This document shows, in pieces, positions 1-7,809 of a stretch of DNA of 34,542 nt (position 1 is its first letter; the number at the start of each line of letters is the position of its first letter). The notes under the pieces were generated by a model that saw nothing but the letters and a program-made list of their open reading frames with translations, had not been told where the DNA came from and ran no database searches. Location of the stretch: NCBI GenBank assembly GCA_900755005.1, contig CAAEEX010000019.1, positions 1 through 34,542 on the forward strand, read 5' to 3'. Both the position numbers and the translations under genes were made by a program. This DNA comes from an uncultured Collinsella sp. Its GTDB lineage: Bacteria > Actinomycetota > Coriobacteriia > Coriobacteriales > Coriobacteriaceae.

Positions 1-12
1 AAAGAGGAGCGA

Positions 13-30
13 CGCGTACTTTGGTACGCG
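13..30. repeat. Short GC-rich hairpin at the window edge
   Basis: CGCGTAC (13-19) and GTACGCG (24-30) form a perfect 7-bp stem around TTTG. It lies 3' of the minus-strand phosphoesterase gene that ends at 95. On the minus strand there is no clean T-run next to it, so a terminator is possible but unproven. The rest of 1-94 holds no gene that I can support. Confidence 0.35.
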
Positions 31-94
31 AGCGACGGTTTGAGGGGCGAGATGGGGTGCTTGGGGCCGGCGCAGCGTCAAGCCTTAAAGGTGG

Positions 95-805
95 TTACCA
101 GGGCGTTCTTGCGGTTGAGGACTCGATTGCCTCGTGGCGCTTGAGCTCGCGGCGCATGGTTTGCGAGTTGAGCCAAGCAGCCTGCCAGCCTCGGATGGGA
201 TAGCGCTCCTCGTCCAGCTCAAACTGCGTATAGCCGCAAGTATTGATGACCGTCGTTCCGCACCTGTGCTGGCGTTCGCGCTGGAAATCGCAACCGTAGC
301 ATTGGTGCACATGCCCGTGCACCATGTAGTCGGGGTTCCAGGACTCAAGCGCCGTGTTAAAGCAGTCGAACCCCCGATGCGGCAGGTCGTCCAGATCACC
401 TATGCCCGCAGCGGGCGCATGGGTAAGCAGGATGTCGCAGCCGCCGACCATCCGCACCTTGCGCGACAGCTTGCGCACACGCTTTGCCATCTCGCGCTCA
501 GTGTACATGTTGGCCCCGTCGCGATAGCGCATGGAGCCGCCGAGACCCGCGATGCGAATGCCGCGGTACGTGTACACGCTGTCTTCCACGCAGATGCATC
601 CGCCCGGCGCGTGGCGCGCGTAGCGGTCGTCGTGGTTGCCGCGCACGTAGATGAGCGGTTTGTTGATGACAGTGACTAAAAACTCAAGATAATCTGGGTC
701 CAGATCTCCGGCGGACAGAATCAGGTCGATACCCTCAAAGCGCTCCTTACGAAAGCACTCCCAAAGGCATCGTTCTTCGGTATCGGCTATGGCAAGGATC
801 TTCAT
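95..805 (-). CDS. Metallophosphoesterase (calcineurin-like), 236 aa
   Basis: Probable cytoplasmic metal-dependent phosphohydrolase. Family motifs appear in order: D8 in IADTEE, GD at 33-34, GNHDD at 56-60, THAP at mid-protein and a GHVH motif in the last third. These match the metal ligands of the calcineurin-like family, but the usual DxH of motif 1 is replaced by DTE, so one metal ligand may differ. There is no signal peptide or membrane segment. The ATG overlaps the TGA of the upstream ParB/BMP gene (ATGA, 802-805), so the two are probably translationally coupled and act in one process. The substrate cannot be told from the sequence; the partner's nucleoside-type domain makes a nucleotide-related substrate a reasonable guess only. 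Confidence 0.88.
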   Translation of the reverse strand: MKILAIADTEERCLWECFRKERFEGIDLILSAGDLDPDYLEFLVTVINKPLIYVRGNHDDRYARHAPGGCICVEDSVYTYRGIRIAGLGGSMRYRDGANMYTEREMAKRVRKLSRKVRMVGGCDILLTHAPAAGIGDLDDLPHRGFDCFNTALESWNPDYMVHGHVHQCYGCDFQRERQHRCGTTVINTCGYTQFELDEERYPIRGWQAAWLNSQTMRRELKRHEAIESSTARTPW

Positions 806-2718
806 AGGGCGGTGACTCCCGGCTCATCGTCGAGCTGTGGAATGGTGCCCACCACGTTGTCCGCCAGCCAGTTCATCTCGACAATCTGTGTGCTCGGCAG
901 TGGGGGAAAGCCCTCGATCTGCACTACGCCGGCCTGGCTGTGGAGCTCGCCGCCAAAGGGGTTGATGGAACCCTCGACGATGCCGTTGCGGAGCAGCTGC
1001 ACGAGCTTGCGCGTCTGATAAGGCAGACCCGGGGCATAGCGGATATCGATGACGCCCGAGCTCATGCCGTACCAGTAGTTGACGGCGCGCACCCGGTTGT
1101 CGTCGCTCGTCTCATCCCACGTGCCGTGCAGCAGGCTTCGCACGATGAGCTCGTAGTAGCGGCCCCAGTTCCATACGGGCATGGCGATGCCGGCGACCTT
1201 GCCGTCGATCATGCGGTGGAGTCCGTAGGCAGTGGGGTCCTCCAGCGACTTGGACATGTCGGCTCCGGTCATTACGCTCACGCCTTCGCGGCACATGGCC
1301 TCGGCGAGACCTCCGGCGGGCACATCACCCCAGGTGAGGATGACCTGCGCACGCGGGTCGAGCAGCGAGGCGCCGATGGCAAAGGCGTTGATCTCGCTGA
1401 GCGCGCCCGATGCGAAGACCGACGCGTGGTAGCCGATGCGGTGGTTATCTGCCATGCTGGCGGCGAGGGCGCCCAGCAGGAACTTGGCCTCGTACATCTT
1501 TCCAAAGTATGAGCGGACGCTTTGGTGGGGAAGGCCAATGGAACAGTTGAGGAACCGCACCTGGGGGTACTCAACGGCTGCCCTGAGCGTGTATTCCATC
1601 AGGCGGTGCGAAGTCGAGAAGATAACGTTCGCCCCGTGTTTGACGGCGGCCTCTACGGCGGCATAGAACACGTCCGGATCGTGGCAGTCCTCGAACGCCT
1701 CGGTGCGCACGATGCCGCCAAAGTGCTCGTCGAGATACTGACGCCCCTGGTCGTGCAGGCTGTCCCAGCTCGACGTGGCGCAGGGGAATTCGTGGATGAA
1801 GGCGATACGCAGGGGGTTGGCCGCCGAGTAGACGGTCTTGCCCATAAAGAAGTTGAGCACGCCGGAGGTGGACTTGGCGGGCGCCTCTTCATCATCGGCA
1901 CTTGGCGCCTCGACTAGATCGACCTTCTCCTCATCGCTTTTGCCGGCAATGACCAGCTCGCGCCAGATCTTGCACAGACGGTTTACGACGATGTCCGTCG
2001 GCGTGTCCAGCAGACGGTCCTGGTTGTACACGTTGAGGTAGACGAGCATGGCGTCGGCGGGCGTAATGTCCAGGTGGTCGCCGCCGGCGCGTAAGTAGGC
2101 GCGCTTAAAGAGCAGGAAGGTATGTCGCAGGTAGTCGACCTTTTTCTGCGGCCACTTTTCGGTCAGGTTTTGGCCGAGCATCTTAGCGAGGGTCTCATAG
2201 CTGCCTTCGCGCGAGAACTCGATCTCGTACAGGGGGCAGACGTACCAAAACGCGCAGAACTCGCCGTAGAGGCGACTCTCGACCGAATCCCACTTGCCGG
2301 GGTAGAGGCGGGTGACCTTGGCCGAAACTGTTGGGGCGTCTAGGAATTTGAGGACACTGACGCGCTTGTTGCCCTCTTGGACGAAGAACCGGTGCATGAA
2401 CTCAGTGACGATGATGGGGTCACGATAGCCCTCGGTCACCTGGATGTCGTAGAGGTTGGACCACTTGCGGGCGAACTCGGTATTAAACGGCAGCAGGGGC
2501 ATAAAGTTGCACGAAAAGGCGGACTGACGGCCTTTGGTGACCGTGCCGACGACCATCTCGAGCGGAATGTCCCTTAGGCCGATGTTCTCGCGTTGCCCAC
2601 AGGGTAGCTGGGCAACCAAGCTGTCGAGGTCTGTGAGGTACGGATGCTCGCTTTGGCTGATGGCGCGACGGCGTCCCTGCTCGCCGCGCTTGCGTGCTTG
2701 ACGATAGGCCTCTTCCAT
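802..2718 (-). CDS. ParB-like domain fused to BMP-family ligand-binding domain, 638 aa
   Basis: Two-part protein. Residues about 100-140 look like a ParB/sulfiredoxin-type nucleotide-binding fold, with a GNKR motif at 116-119 followed by a LDAPTVSAKV strand as in ParB 'GxxR' boxes. Residues about 303-545 are a BMP (basic membrane protein) domain, the family whose lipoproteins bind purine nucleosides for ABC import. An acidic linker (about 262-285) joins them. There is no signal peptide or lipobox, so the BMP part should be cytoplasmic, which argues for sensing rather than import. GGGAG lies about 9 nt before the ATG. A near-palindrome centred on GTTTAAAC (2735-2748) lies just upstream and could be an operator. 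Domain calls rest on motif recognition; the function is inferred. Confidence 0.8.
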   Translation of the reverse strand: MEEAYRQARKRGEQGRRRAISQSEHPYLTDLDSLVAQLPCGQRENIGLRDIPLEMVVGTVTKGRQSAFSCNFMPLLPFNTEFARKWSNLYDIQVTEGYRDPIIVTEFMHRFFVQEGNKRVSVLKFLDAPTVSAKVTRLYPGKWDSVESRLYGEFCAFWYVCPLYEIEFSREGSYETLAKMLGQNLTEKWPQKKVDYLRHTFLLFKRAYLRAGGDHLDITPADAMLVYLNVYNQDRLLDTPTDIVVNRLCKIWRELVIAGKSDEEKVDLVEAPSADDEEAPAKSTSGVLNFFMGKTVYSAANPLRIAFIHEFPCATSSWDSLHDQGRQYLDEHFGGIVRTEAFEDCHDPDVFYAAVEAAVKHGANVIFSTSHRLMEYTLRAAVEYPQVRFLNCSIGLPHQSVRSYFGKMYEAKFLLGALAASMADNHRIGYHASVFASGALSEINAFAIGASLLDPRAQVILTWGDVPAGGLAEAMCREGVSVMTGADMSKSLEDPTAYGLHRMIDGKVAGIAMPVWNWGRYYELIVRSLLHGTWDETSDDNRVRAVNYWYGMSSGVIDIRYAPGLPYQTRKLVQLLRNGIVEGSINPFGGELHSQAGVVQIEGFPPLPSTQIVEMNWLADNVVGTIPQLDDEPGVTAL

Positions 2719-2773
2719 GGTGTCTGCTCCCTTAGTCGTTTAAACAACGATATGAACCATGGTACCACGAAGC

Positions 2774-2814
2774 AAAACCACCACAAAGGTGCCTGTCCCC
2801 ATTGTGGTGGTTTT
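2774..2814. repeat. CTGTCCC-loop hairpin, copy A1 (probable terminator of the MscS gene)
   Basis: A perfect 13-bp stem pairs 2774-2786 (AAAACCACCACAA) with 2802-2814 (TTGTGGTGGTTTT) around a 15-nt loop containing GTGCCTGTCCCC. On the minus strand the stem ends in TTTT and begins inside the TAA stop codon of the MscS-type gene (2813-2815), so it can act as an intrinsic terminator. The loop motif recurs at 5802-5841, 5857-5896, 32632-32664 (reversed) and 34376-34413. Confidence 0.8.
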
Positions 2815-3580
2815 AGGCAATGATGGGGGCGATGGCGCGGATGCAGGCGTCGGCTGCCGTGAAAGTAGTGCTGTCGTCGCTGACGATAAAGATGATCTTT
2901 CCTTTGATGCCAAAGTCGCCGATTTCGCTAAAGAGTACGTAGGGCTCCTTGTCAAAGCCCGAGATGGGCGAGACGGCCGTTTTGGTTGCGCTCGTGAGCT
3001 CGTCTGCCAGCACGTCAAGGGAAGCCCACTTAGACGTGTCCTTTACGGCAACGGGCACGGCCACGCGCCCAAAGGGCATCAAATGCACGAGCGTGTTCTT
3101 GGAGATGTTGGAATTGGGCACAATGATGGTCTGTCCACAGGCATCCTCAATCGTTGTATGGCGCCAAGTGATGTCTTGGACAACGCCGGATACGCCGCCG
3201 ACCTCGATATTGTCGCCGGGTTTGATGATGCCCATAAAGGTCACCTGCATGCCGCCGATAAGGTTTGATAACGTGTCCTGAAAGCCGAGCGAGATGGCGA
3301 TGCCGCCGACGCCAAGAGCGGCGACGAGCGCGTTTGCGTTAATGCCAAAACAGTTGTCGAGGATAAAGCTGCCGCCAATCATCCAGATGACGGCGCGCGC
3401 GATGTTGATGAAGATACTCGATGCCGGAAGCGGGTTATCGTCTCGGTTAAGCAGATGGTTCAGGGTCTTGGATACGACCTTGGCGGCGACGGCGGTGCCT
3501 ATCGCCAAGATGACGGCCCAGATGATGTTGTGGACCCACCGTTGCTCAAAGAAATGAAGAATCGGCTCAAACAATTCCAT
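2813..3580 (-). CDS. Small-conductance mechanosensitive channel (MscS family), 255 aa
   Basis: Membrane channel that opens under membrane tension and releases solutes after osmotic downshock. The N-terminal half has hydrophobic segments (about residues 16-36 and 57-80) and then the pore-lining TM3 region rich in Gly and Ala, ending in GFQDTLSNLIGG. A beta domain follows, with GDNIEVGGVSGVVQDITWRH and the family-typical IIVPNSNISKNTLVH. The length is close to E. coli MscS (286 aa). I chose the ATG at 3580 because AGGAGG lies about 11 nt upstream; an in-frame ATG at 3625 would add 15 residues that include the ribosome-binding site. The gene lies downstream of the 5'-nucleotidase gene with a hairpin terminator between them. 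Confidence 0.88.
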   Translation of the reverse strand: MELFEPILHFFEQRWVHNIIWAVILAIGTAVAAKVVSKTLNHLLNRDDNPLPASSIFINIARAVIWMIGGSFILDNCFGINANALVAALGVGGIAISLGFQDTLSNLIGGMQVTFMGIIKPGDNIEVGGVSGVVQDITWRHTTIEDACGQTIIVPNSNISKNTLVHLMPFGRVAVPVAVKDTSKWASLDVLADELTSATKTAVSPISGFDKEPYVLFSEIGDFGIKGKIIFIVSDDSTTFTAADACIRAIAPIIA

Positions 3581-3624
3581 GTAGGGAAAACCTCCTAATG
3601 ATCGTTCAACCATGATACCCACCA

Positions 3625-3658
3625 AGAAGCCCGTCCGATCAAATTCGGACGGGCTTCT
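3625..3658 (-). terminator. Terminator hairpin after the 5'-nucleotidase gene
   Basis: A perfect 14-bp stem pairs 3625-3638 with 3645-3658 around a 6-nt loop, about 50 nt past the stop codon of the gene ending at 3710. The minus-strand side ends in GGGCTTCTTGG, so the T-run is poor and termination may be partial. Confidence 0.6.
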
Positions 3659-3709
3659 GTGCTCGATATAAGGTTTACGCGGCGGGGCTGTAAGGCCCGG
3701 CGGTGTAGC

Positions 3710-5737
3710 TTAGCGTCGACGCTTCCAGATAATACCGAGCATGATGACGATGATGCCGCCGATAAGGCACGCGCCAACTACTGCCAGCGTGCGGTCTCCC
3801 GTTGCGGCGAGCTTACCGGTCGTCTTCTTGGTGATGACCTTCGTGGTCGTCGTGTCCGTCTTAGGCGAGGGCTTAGGCGTCGGGGCCGGTGTGGGCGTGG
3901 GGTCCACGGCTGCGGAGCCGAAGCTGATGGTGCCGGCGAGTCCGGCCATCTTGCTCTCCCAGCCGTTTTGCCCAATCAGCGCCCTCAGCGCCGCCTCACA
4001 CGTGCCCCACTCGGTGCGCTTGGTGGCGTGTGCGAAGGTGGGGAAGTCGGTCGTGTTGGTAATGATGTAGTTGTTGGTGGCGACGGTATAGGTCTTGGTG
4101 GGATCGAGCGTGCTGCCGTCCTTGGCGAGTGTGGCACTCACAATGCGCTTGCCTTCGGGCTGCGTCCAATCAATCGTCACGTTGATGCCGCCAAAGGAGA
4201 GAACGCTGCCAGAGTCATCGCGCCACTTGTACTTGTCTTGCGCTTCCTGCTCGGTATGGCCGGCTGCCACGTAGGCTTGCTGAAGCTCATAACTGTGATT
4301 GCACTCGTCGCTGATCTGCAGCGAATGCTCGAGCGCTGCGAGGAAGTCCGCACCGGTCATGGTCCAGGTCTCCACGGTGTTGCCGTAGGGCGAGATAGCG
4401 ATGACGTTGCCTGCGGTCACATCGCCTGCAGCGATGCCGCCGCGGATGCCACCCGCGTTCTCGATGGCAAGGTCTGCGCCCGTCAGGTCAAGATAGGAGC
4501 CGCAGATCACATGGCCGATGGTCTGGGCCTTGGTGGTGTCGCCCTCCTTGCTGGGGCGGAAATCGGTGGTGCGCACCATTTCCCAACCATGCGTGCCTGC
4601 GGCGTCCTCGCCGTAGAAATAGTTGGTGGTGGATGTGCCGAGCACCTTGTTCGATTCGTTTTCAAAGGCCTCGTCGAGCGGCTTGATCTTGTTGCGGACG
4701 GCTTCAAGGCGGCTTTGGTAGTCGGAGCCCTTGTCGGGGTCTGCCAAAAGGTCGTTGACGTTCTTGGCGTTGTAGAGCTTCTCGTCGCTGCCGTCTGCAG
4801 GGACCGTGACCGTGTCATCGTCGGTCGTCTCGGTGCCATTCGTGTCGTACTTGTACGGAATGGAAAGCAGCCCCACCTCGGCAAAGGCGCTGCCTGCCTC
4901 GACGACGCGGACCGACTTGCCGTCAGCCCCCGTCACGTTTTCGTCTAAGTTGATGTGCTCGTGGCCCGCGACCAGTGCATCGATCCCAACGAGCTTTGCA
5001 GCAAAGGTCTTGGCGTTGAGCGTGTGCGCGATACAGACGACAACGTTGCAGCCCTCTGTCTCGCGCAGTCGCTTGGCCTCGGCATTGATGGCGTTCGCGG
5101 CACTCGAGAACGACGTACCCGCGACCAGGTCCGCGCGCAGCGAGGATTCCAGCGACTCATCCATGGCACCCACGACGCCGACCTTGATTTTGTAGTCGAA
5201 TGTGGAGTGATCTTCGCTATCCTCCCAGGTGCGATCGAGCGTCTTGGTGATACTCGAGCTCCATACGCCGCTCGTAGACTTCGCGTTCGCGCAGAGCATG
5301 GCGAAGGGCGTGCCGGTGGGGCTGTAGCCGGTCATGGTGCGGAGCTTGTCCGCGCCGTAGCTCCAGTCGTGGTTGCCCGGCGTGGTCGCGTCGTAGCCGT
5401 CTGCATAGAAGGTGTCCATGAGCTCGGCGATGCTCTTGCCCTCGCTCATGGTGGCAAAGGACTGCCCGTGGAAGGTATCGCCCGCATCGAGCAAAAGATC
5501 GGGGGCGCTGCTTTGGGCGCTATAGAGAACCGCCAGTCCGTCAAAGCCCACAGTGCCGGTGCCCTTGCTTGCGTTGTAGCTGTACTTGTAGCTGCCGTGG
5601 ATATCGTTGGTGTGCATGACGGCCACGGAGCCGTCAATAGCGGCGGGCAGGTTCCCCGCGAAAGCGAGGCTTGGGATGCCTGCGAGCGAGCCGGCAAACA
5701 ACGCGGCGGCTAACGCAAGGCGGGGGAGTCTTTTCAT
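3710..5737 (-). CDS. Cell-wall-anchored 5'-nucleotidase / 2',3'-cyclic phosphodiesterase (UshA-like), 675 aa
   Basis: Extracellular nucleotidase that would strip phosphate from nucleotides to yield nucleosides. Residues 1-27 are a signal peptide ending AFA. The metallophosphoesterase domain shows D45-x-H47, GD at 86-87, GNHD at 121-124 and a later GHEH motif. The C-terminal 5'-nucleotidase domain follows, with the substrate-loop-like NAGGIRGG and SPYGN motifs. A Pro/Thr-rich spacer leads to LAATG (643-647), a membrane segment (about 650-671) and KRRR: a complete sortase sorting signal of the LAxTG type used by class E sortases. AAGGAAA precedes the ATG. No sortase gene is in the window. Substrate range cannot be told. 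Confidence 0.93.
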   Translation of the reverse strand: MKRLPRLALAAALFAGSLAGIPSLAFAGNLPAAIDGSVAVMHTNDIHGSYKYSYNASKGTGTVGFDGLAVLYSAQSSAPDLLLDAGDTFHGQSFATMSEGKSIAELMDTFYADGYDATTPGNHDWSYGADKLRTMTGYSPTGTPFAMLCANAKSTSGVWSSSITKTLDRTWEDSEDHSTFDYKIKVGVVGAMDESLESSLRADLVAGTSFSSAANAINAEAKRLRETEGCNVVVCIAHTLNAKTFAAKLVGIDALVAGHEHINLDENVTGADGKSVRVVEAGSAFAEVGLLSIPYKYDTNGTETTDDDTVTVPADGSDEKLYNAKNVNDLLADPDKGSDYQSRLEAVRNKIKPLDEAFENESNKVLGTSTTNYFYGEDAAGTHGWEMVRTTDFRPSKEGDTTKAQTIGHVICGSYLDLTGADLAIENAGGIRGGIAAGDVTAGNVIAISPYGNTVETWTMTGADFLAALEHSLQISDECNHSYELQQAYVAAGHTEQEAQDKYKWRDDSGSVLSFGGINVTIDWTQPEGKRIVSATLAKDGSTLDPTKTYTVATNNYIITNTTDFPTFAHATKRTEWGTCEAALRALIGQNGWESKMAGLAGTISFGSAAVDPTPTPAPTPKPSPKTDTTTTKVITKKTTGKLAATGDRTLAVVGACLIGGIIVIMLGIIWKRRR

Positions 5738-5801
5738 GGCAGTTTCCTTAGTCCTTAGCCAGAAAGTCTGGTTGAATATCGGATTATCGACATATTATGC
5801 G

Positions 5802-5841
5802 AAAACCGCCGCAAGGGCGTCTGTCCCTTTGCGGCGGTTTT
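5802..5841. repeat. CTGTCCC-loop hairpin, copy A2
   Basis: AAAACCGCCGCAA (5802-5814) pairs with TTGCGGCGGTTTT (5829-5841), and GGG/CCC extends the stem past a one-base bulge. The loop reads CGTCTGT before CCC. It lies between the start of the 5'-nucleotidase gene and copy A3. On either strand the stem ends in TTTT. Confidence 0.7.
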
Positions 5842-5856
5842 GACGTTTGCGCAGAT

Positions 5857-5896
5857 AAAACCTGCCAAAATAAACCTGTCCCTTTTTGGTAGGTTT
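5857..5896 (-). terminator. CTGTCCC-loop hairpin, copy A3; terminator of the ABC operon
   Basis: AAACCTGCCAAAA (5858-5870) pairs with the arm 5883-5896, with one G-U wobble, around TAAACCTGTCCC. On the minus strand the hairpin overlaps the TAA stop codon of the ATPase gene (5895-5897) and ends in TTTTATC, so it should terminate the three-gene ABC operon. About 30 nt of it and its CAGAT flank match copy A5 at 34371-34402. Confidence 0.7.
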
Positions 5897-6689
5897 AGCT
5901 CAGCAGCATGCGGTCGTTGGCGAGCTCGCCGCCCGAGACCTCCTCGAACTTCTGCAGCAGGTCGGCTACGGTGAGCGACTTCTTCTCGTCGCCGGCCACG
6001 TCGTAGATCACATGGCCCTCGTGCATCATGATCAGACGGTTGCCCAGACGGATAGCGTCATTCATGTTGTGCGTAACCATGAGCGTGGTCAGATGGTTTT
6101 CGTCGACGATCTCCTCGGTCAGATTGAGCACCTTCGATGCCGTCTTGGGGTCGAGTGCGGCGGTGTGCTCGTCGAGCAGCAGCAGGCGCGGCTTGGTGAG
6201 CGTGGCCATCAGCAGGGTGAGTGCCTGGCGCTGGCCGCCTGAGAGCAGGCCGACCTTGGCGTTGAGGCGTGTGTCCAGGCCAAGGTCCAAGCGCTTGAGC
6301 AGCTCAACGTACTCGTCCTTCTCGGCCTTGGTGACGCCCCACGAAAGACCGCGACGCTGGCCGCGGCGCTTGGCGAGGGCTAGATTCTCGGCAATCTGCA
6401 TGTCGGCTGCGGTGCCGCGCATGGGGTCCTGGAACACACGGCCCAGGTACTTGGCGCGCTGCGACTCGCTCAGACGCGAGATATCGGTGCCGTCGAGCTC
6501 AATAACGCCCGAATCGAGCGGATACACGCCGGCAATCATGTTGAGTAGCGTGGACTTGCCGGCGCCGTTGCCGCCGATCACGGTCACAAAGTCGCCGTCG
6601 TTAAGGGTGAGGTCGACGCCGGTGAGTGCGCGCTTCTCGGTGACGGTGCCCTTGTTAAAGGTCTTTTTGACGTGCGAGAGCTTAAGCAT
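5895..6689 (-). CDS. ABC transporter ATP-binding protein, 264 aa
   Basis: Cytoplasmic ATPase that powers the importer encoded with it. Walker A GGNGAGKS is at 39-46, the Q-loop at Q87, the signature LSGGQ at 149-153, Walker B LLLLDE at 169-174 and the switch His at H207. The ATG at 6689 is preferred: GGGAG lies about 9 nt upstream, and the alternative ATG at 6698 sits directly on that site. The start lies 8 nt inside the permease gene, which suggests translational coupling. It is the last gene of the order lipoprotein-permease-ATPase, the arrangement of the COG2984/COG4120/COG1101 transporters, some of which carry tryptophan or tyrosine. Confidence 0.93.
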   Translation of the reverse strand: MLKLSHVKKTFNKGTVTEKRALTGVDLTLNDGDFVTVIGGNGAGKSTLLNMIAGVYPLDSGVIELDGTDISRLSESQRAKYLGRVFQDPMRGTAADMQIAENLALAKRRGQRRGLSWGVTKAEKDEYVELLKRLDLGLDTRLNAKVGLLSGGQRQALTLLMATLTKPRLLLLDEHTAALDPKTASKVLNLTEEIVDENHLTTLMVTHNMNDAIRLGNRLIMMHEGHVIYDVAGDEKKSLTVADLLQKFEEVSGGELANDRMLLS

Positions 6690-7605
6690 CTGCCTCATCT
6701 CCCTTCGTGTAGGAGCTGCGGAGCTTGTAGCGCTCCCAAACCACGGGCACGCACAGGGCCACGGCAACGATTACGGCGGAGAGCAGCTTCATGTCGTTGG
6801 CGTCCATGCCCAGCTGCAGCACGATAGCGCGGATGAGGAAGTACACCACGGAGCCAAAGACGGCAGAGGCAAGACGGACGCTAAACTGCGTGAGTCCGCC
6901 GGGCAGCAGGCGGCCGAGCACCTCGCCGATGACGATGGCGGCAAGACCGATAACGATGGCGCCGGTGCCCATGCCAATGTCAGCGTACTTCTGGCTCTGG
7001 CAGATGAGCGCGCCCGAAAGGCCGATAAGGGCGTTGGAGAGCACGAGGGCGATCATCTTGGTGGTGTTGGTGTTAACGCCCAGGGCGCGGATCATGTACT
7101 CGTTGTTGCCGGTGGCACGCAGCGCCGAGCCAATCTCGGTGCCAAAGAACCAGTACAGGATGGCAACGATAGCCACGGCGAGCAAGATGCCCAAGATAAT
7201 GGCAACAGTGGACTGCGGCAGGCCCGTCATGTGGCTGACGGATGAGAAGATGGTGCCCTTGGCAAGGATGGGCGTATTGGACTTGCCCATGATGCGTAGG
7301 TTGATGGACCACAGGCTGATCTGGGTGAGGATTCCGGCGAGGATTGCGGGAATCTCAAAGACGGTGGTCAAGATGCCCGTGACGGCGCCCGCGATGGCGC
7401 CGGCGCACATGCCGGCCAGCACGGCGAGCAAGGGGTCAACGTTATTGTTGACGATGAGCACGGCGCAGACACAGCCGCCGAGGGCAAAGCTGCCGTCGCA
7501 GGTCATATCGGGGATGTCGAGCAGACGGAACGTGATAAACACGCCAAGCACCATGATGCCCCAGAGGACGCCCTGCGAAACGGCGCCCTGCAATGCAATG
7601 AGCAT
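6682..7605 (-). CDS. ABC transporter permease (branched-chain/BPD_transp_2 type), 307 aa
   Basis: Integral membrane subunit of the importer. The protein is strongly hydrophobic with about eight or nine membrane segments, beginning MLIALQGAVSQGVLWGIMVLG and including the family-typical DIPDMTCDGSFALGG loop and a GNNEYMIRALGVN stretch that resembles the ATPase-contact loop. AGGAGG lies about 8 nt before the ATG. It lies between the lipoprotein and ATPase genes and overlaps the ATPase start. The family is shared with tryptophan/tyrosine and related small-molecule importers; the substrate is inferred, not shown. Confidence 0.9.
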   Translation of the reverse strand: MLIALQGAVSQGVLWGIMVLGVFITFRLLDIPDMTCDGSFALGGCVCAVLIVNNNVDPLLAVLAGMCAGAIAGAVTGILTTVFEIPAILAGILTQISLWSINLRIMGKSNTPILAKGTIFSSVSHMTGLPQSTVAIILGILLAVAIVAILYWFFGTEIGSALRATGNNEYMIRALGVNTNTTKMIALVLSNALIGLSGALICQSQKYADIGMGTGAIVIGLAAIVIGEVLGRLLPGGLTQFSVRLASAVFGSVVYFLIRAIVLQLGMDANDMKLLSAVIVAVALCVPVVWERYKLRSSYTKGDEADA

Positions 7606-7680
7606 GCTTCATACCTCCTAGGATAGGGTGGACACGTGATTTTCCATAATAGCGGTACCAATGCATAAAAGAGCGGCGGA

Positions 7681-7738
7681 CGGATGTTTTGTCTCATCCG
7701 AAACAAGCAGGGCGAACGCCGGTCTTTAGCGTTCGCCC
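7681..7738 (-). other. Two hairpins between lipoprotein and permease genes
   Basis: CGGATG (7681-7686) pairs with CATCCG (7695-7700), and GGGCGAACGC (7710-7719) pairs with GCGTTCGCCC (7729-7738). Neither is followed by a T-run on the minus strand. Their place just after the binding-protein gene suits a partial terminator or mRNA-stabilising structure that gives more binding protein than permease; this role is inferred. The whole 7606-7809 gap has no gene. Confidence 0.5.
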
Positions 7739-7809
7739 CAAGGACTCAGATATTGAATAACGCGGCTGTGACGCGCGTGCGGGCCCTAGACGCGTTCCCG
7801 CGCATGGCG

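Noticed and set aside
3659..4948. Plus-strand frame of 429 codons opposite the 5'-nucleotidase gene
   Set aside because: Antisense shadow of a gene with signal peptide, two domains and sorting signal.
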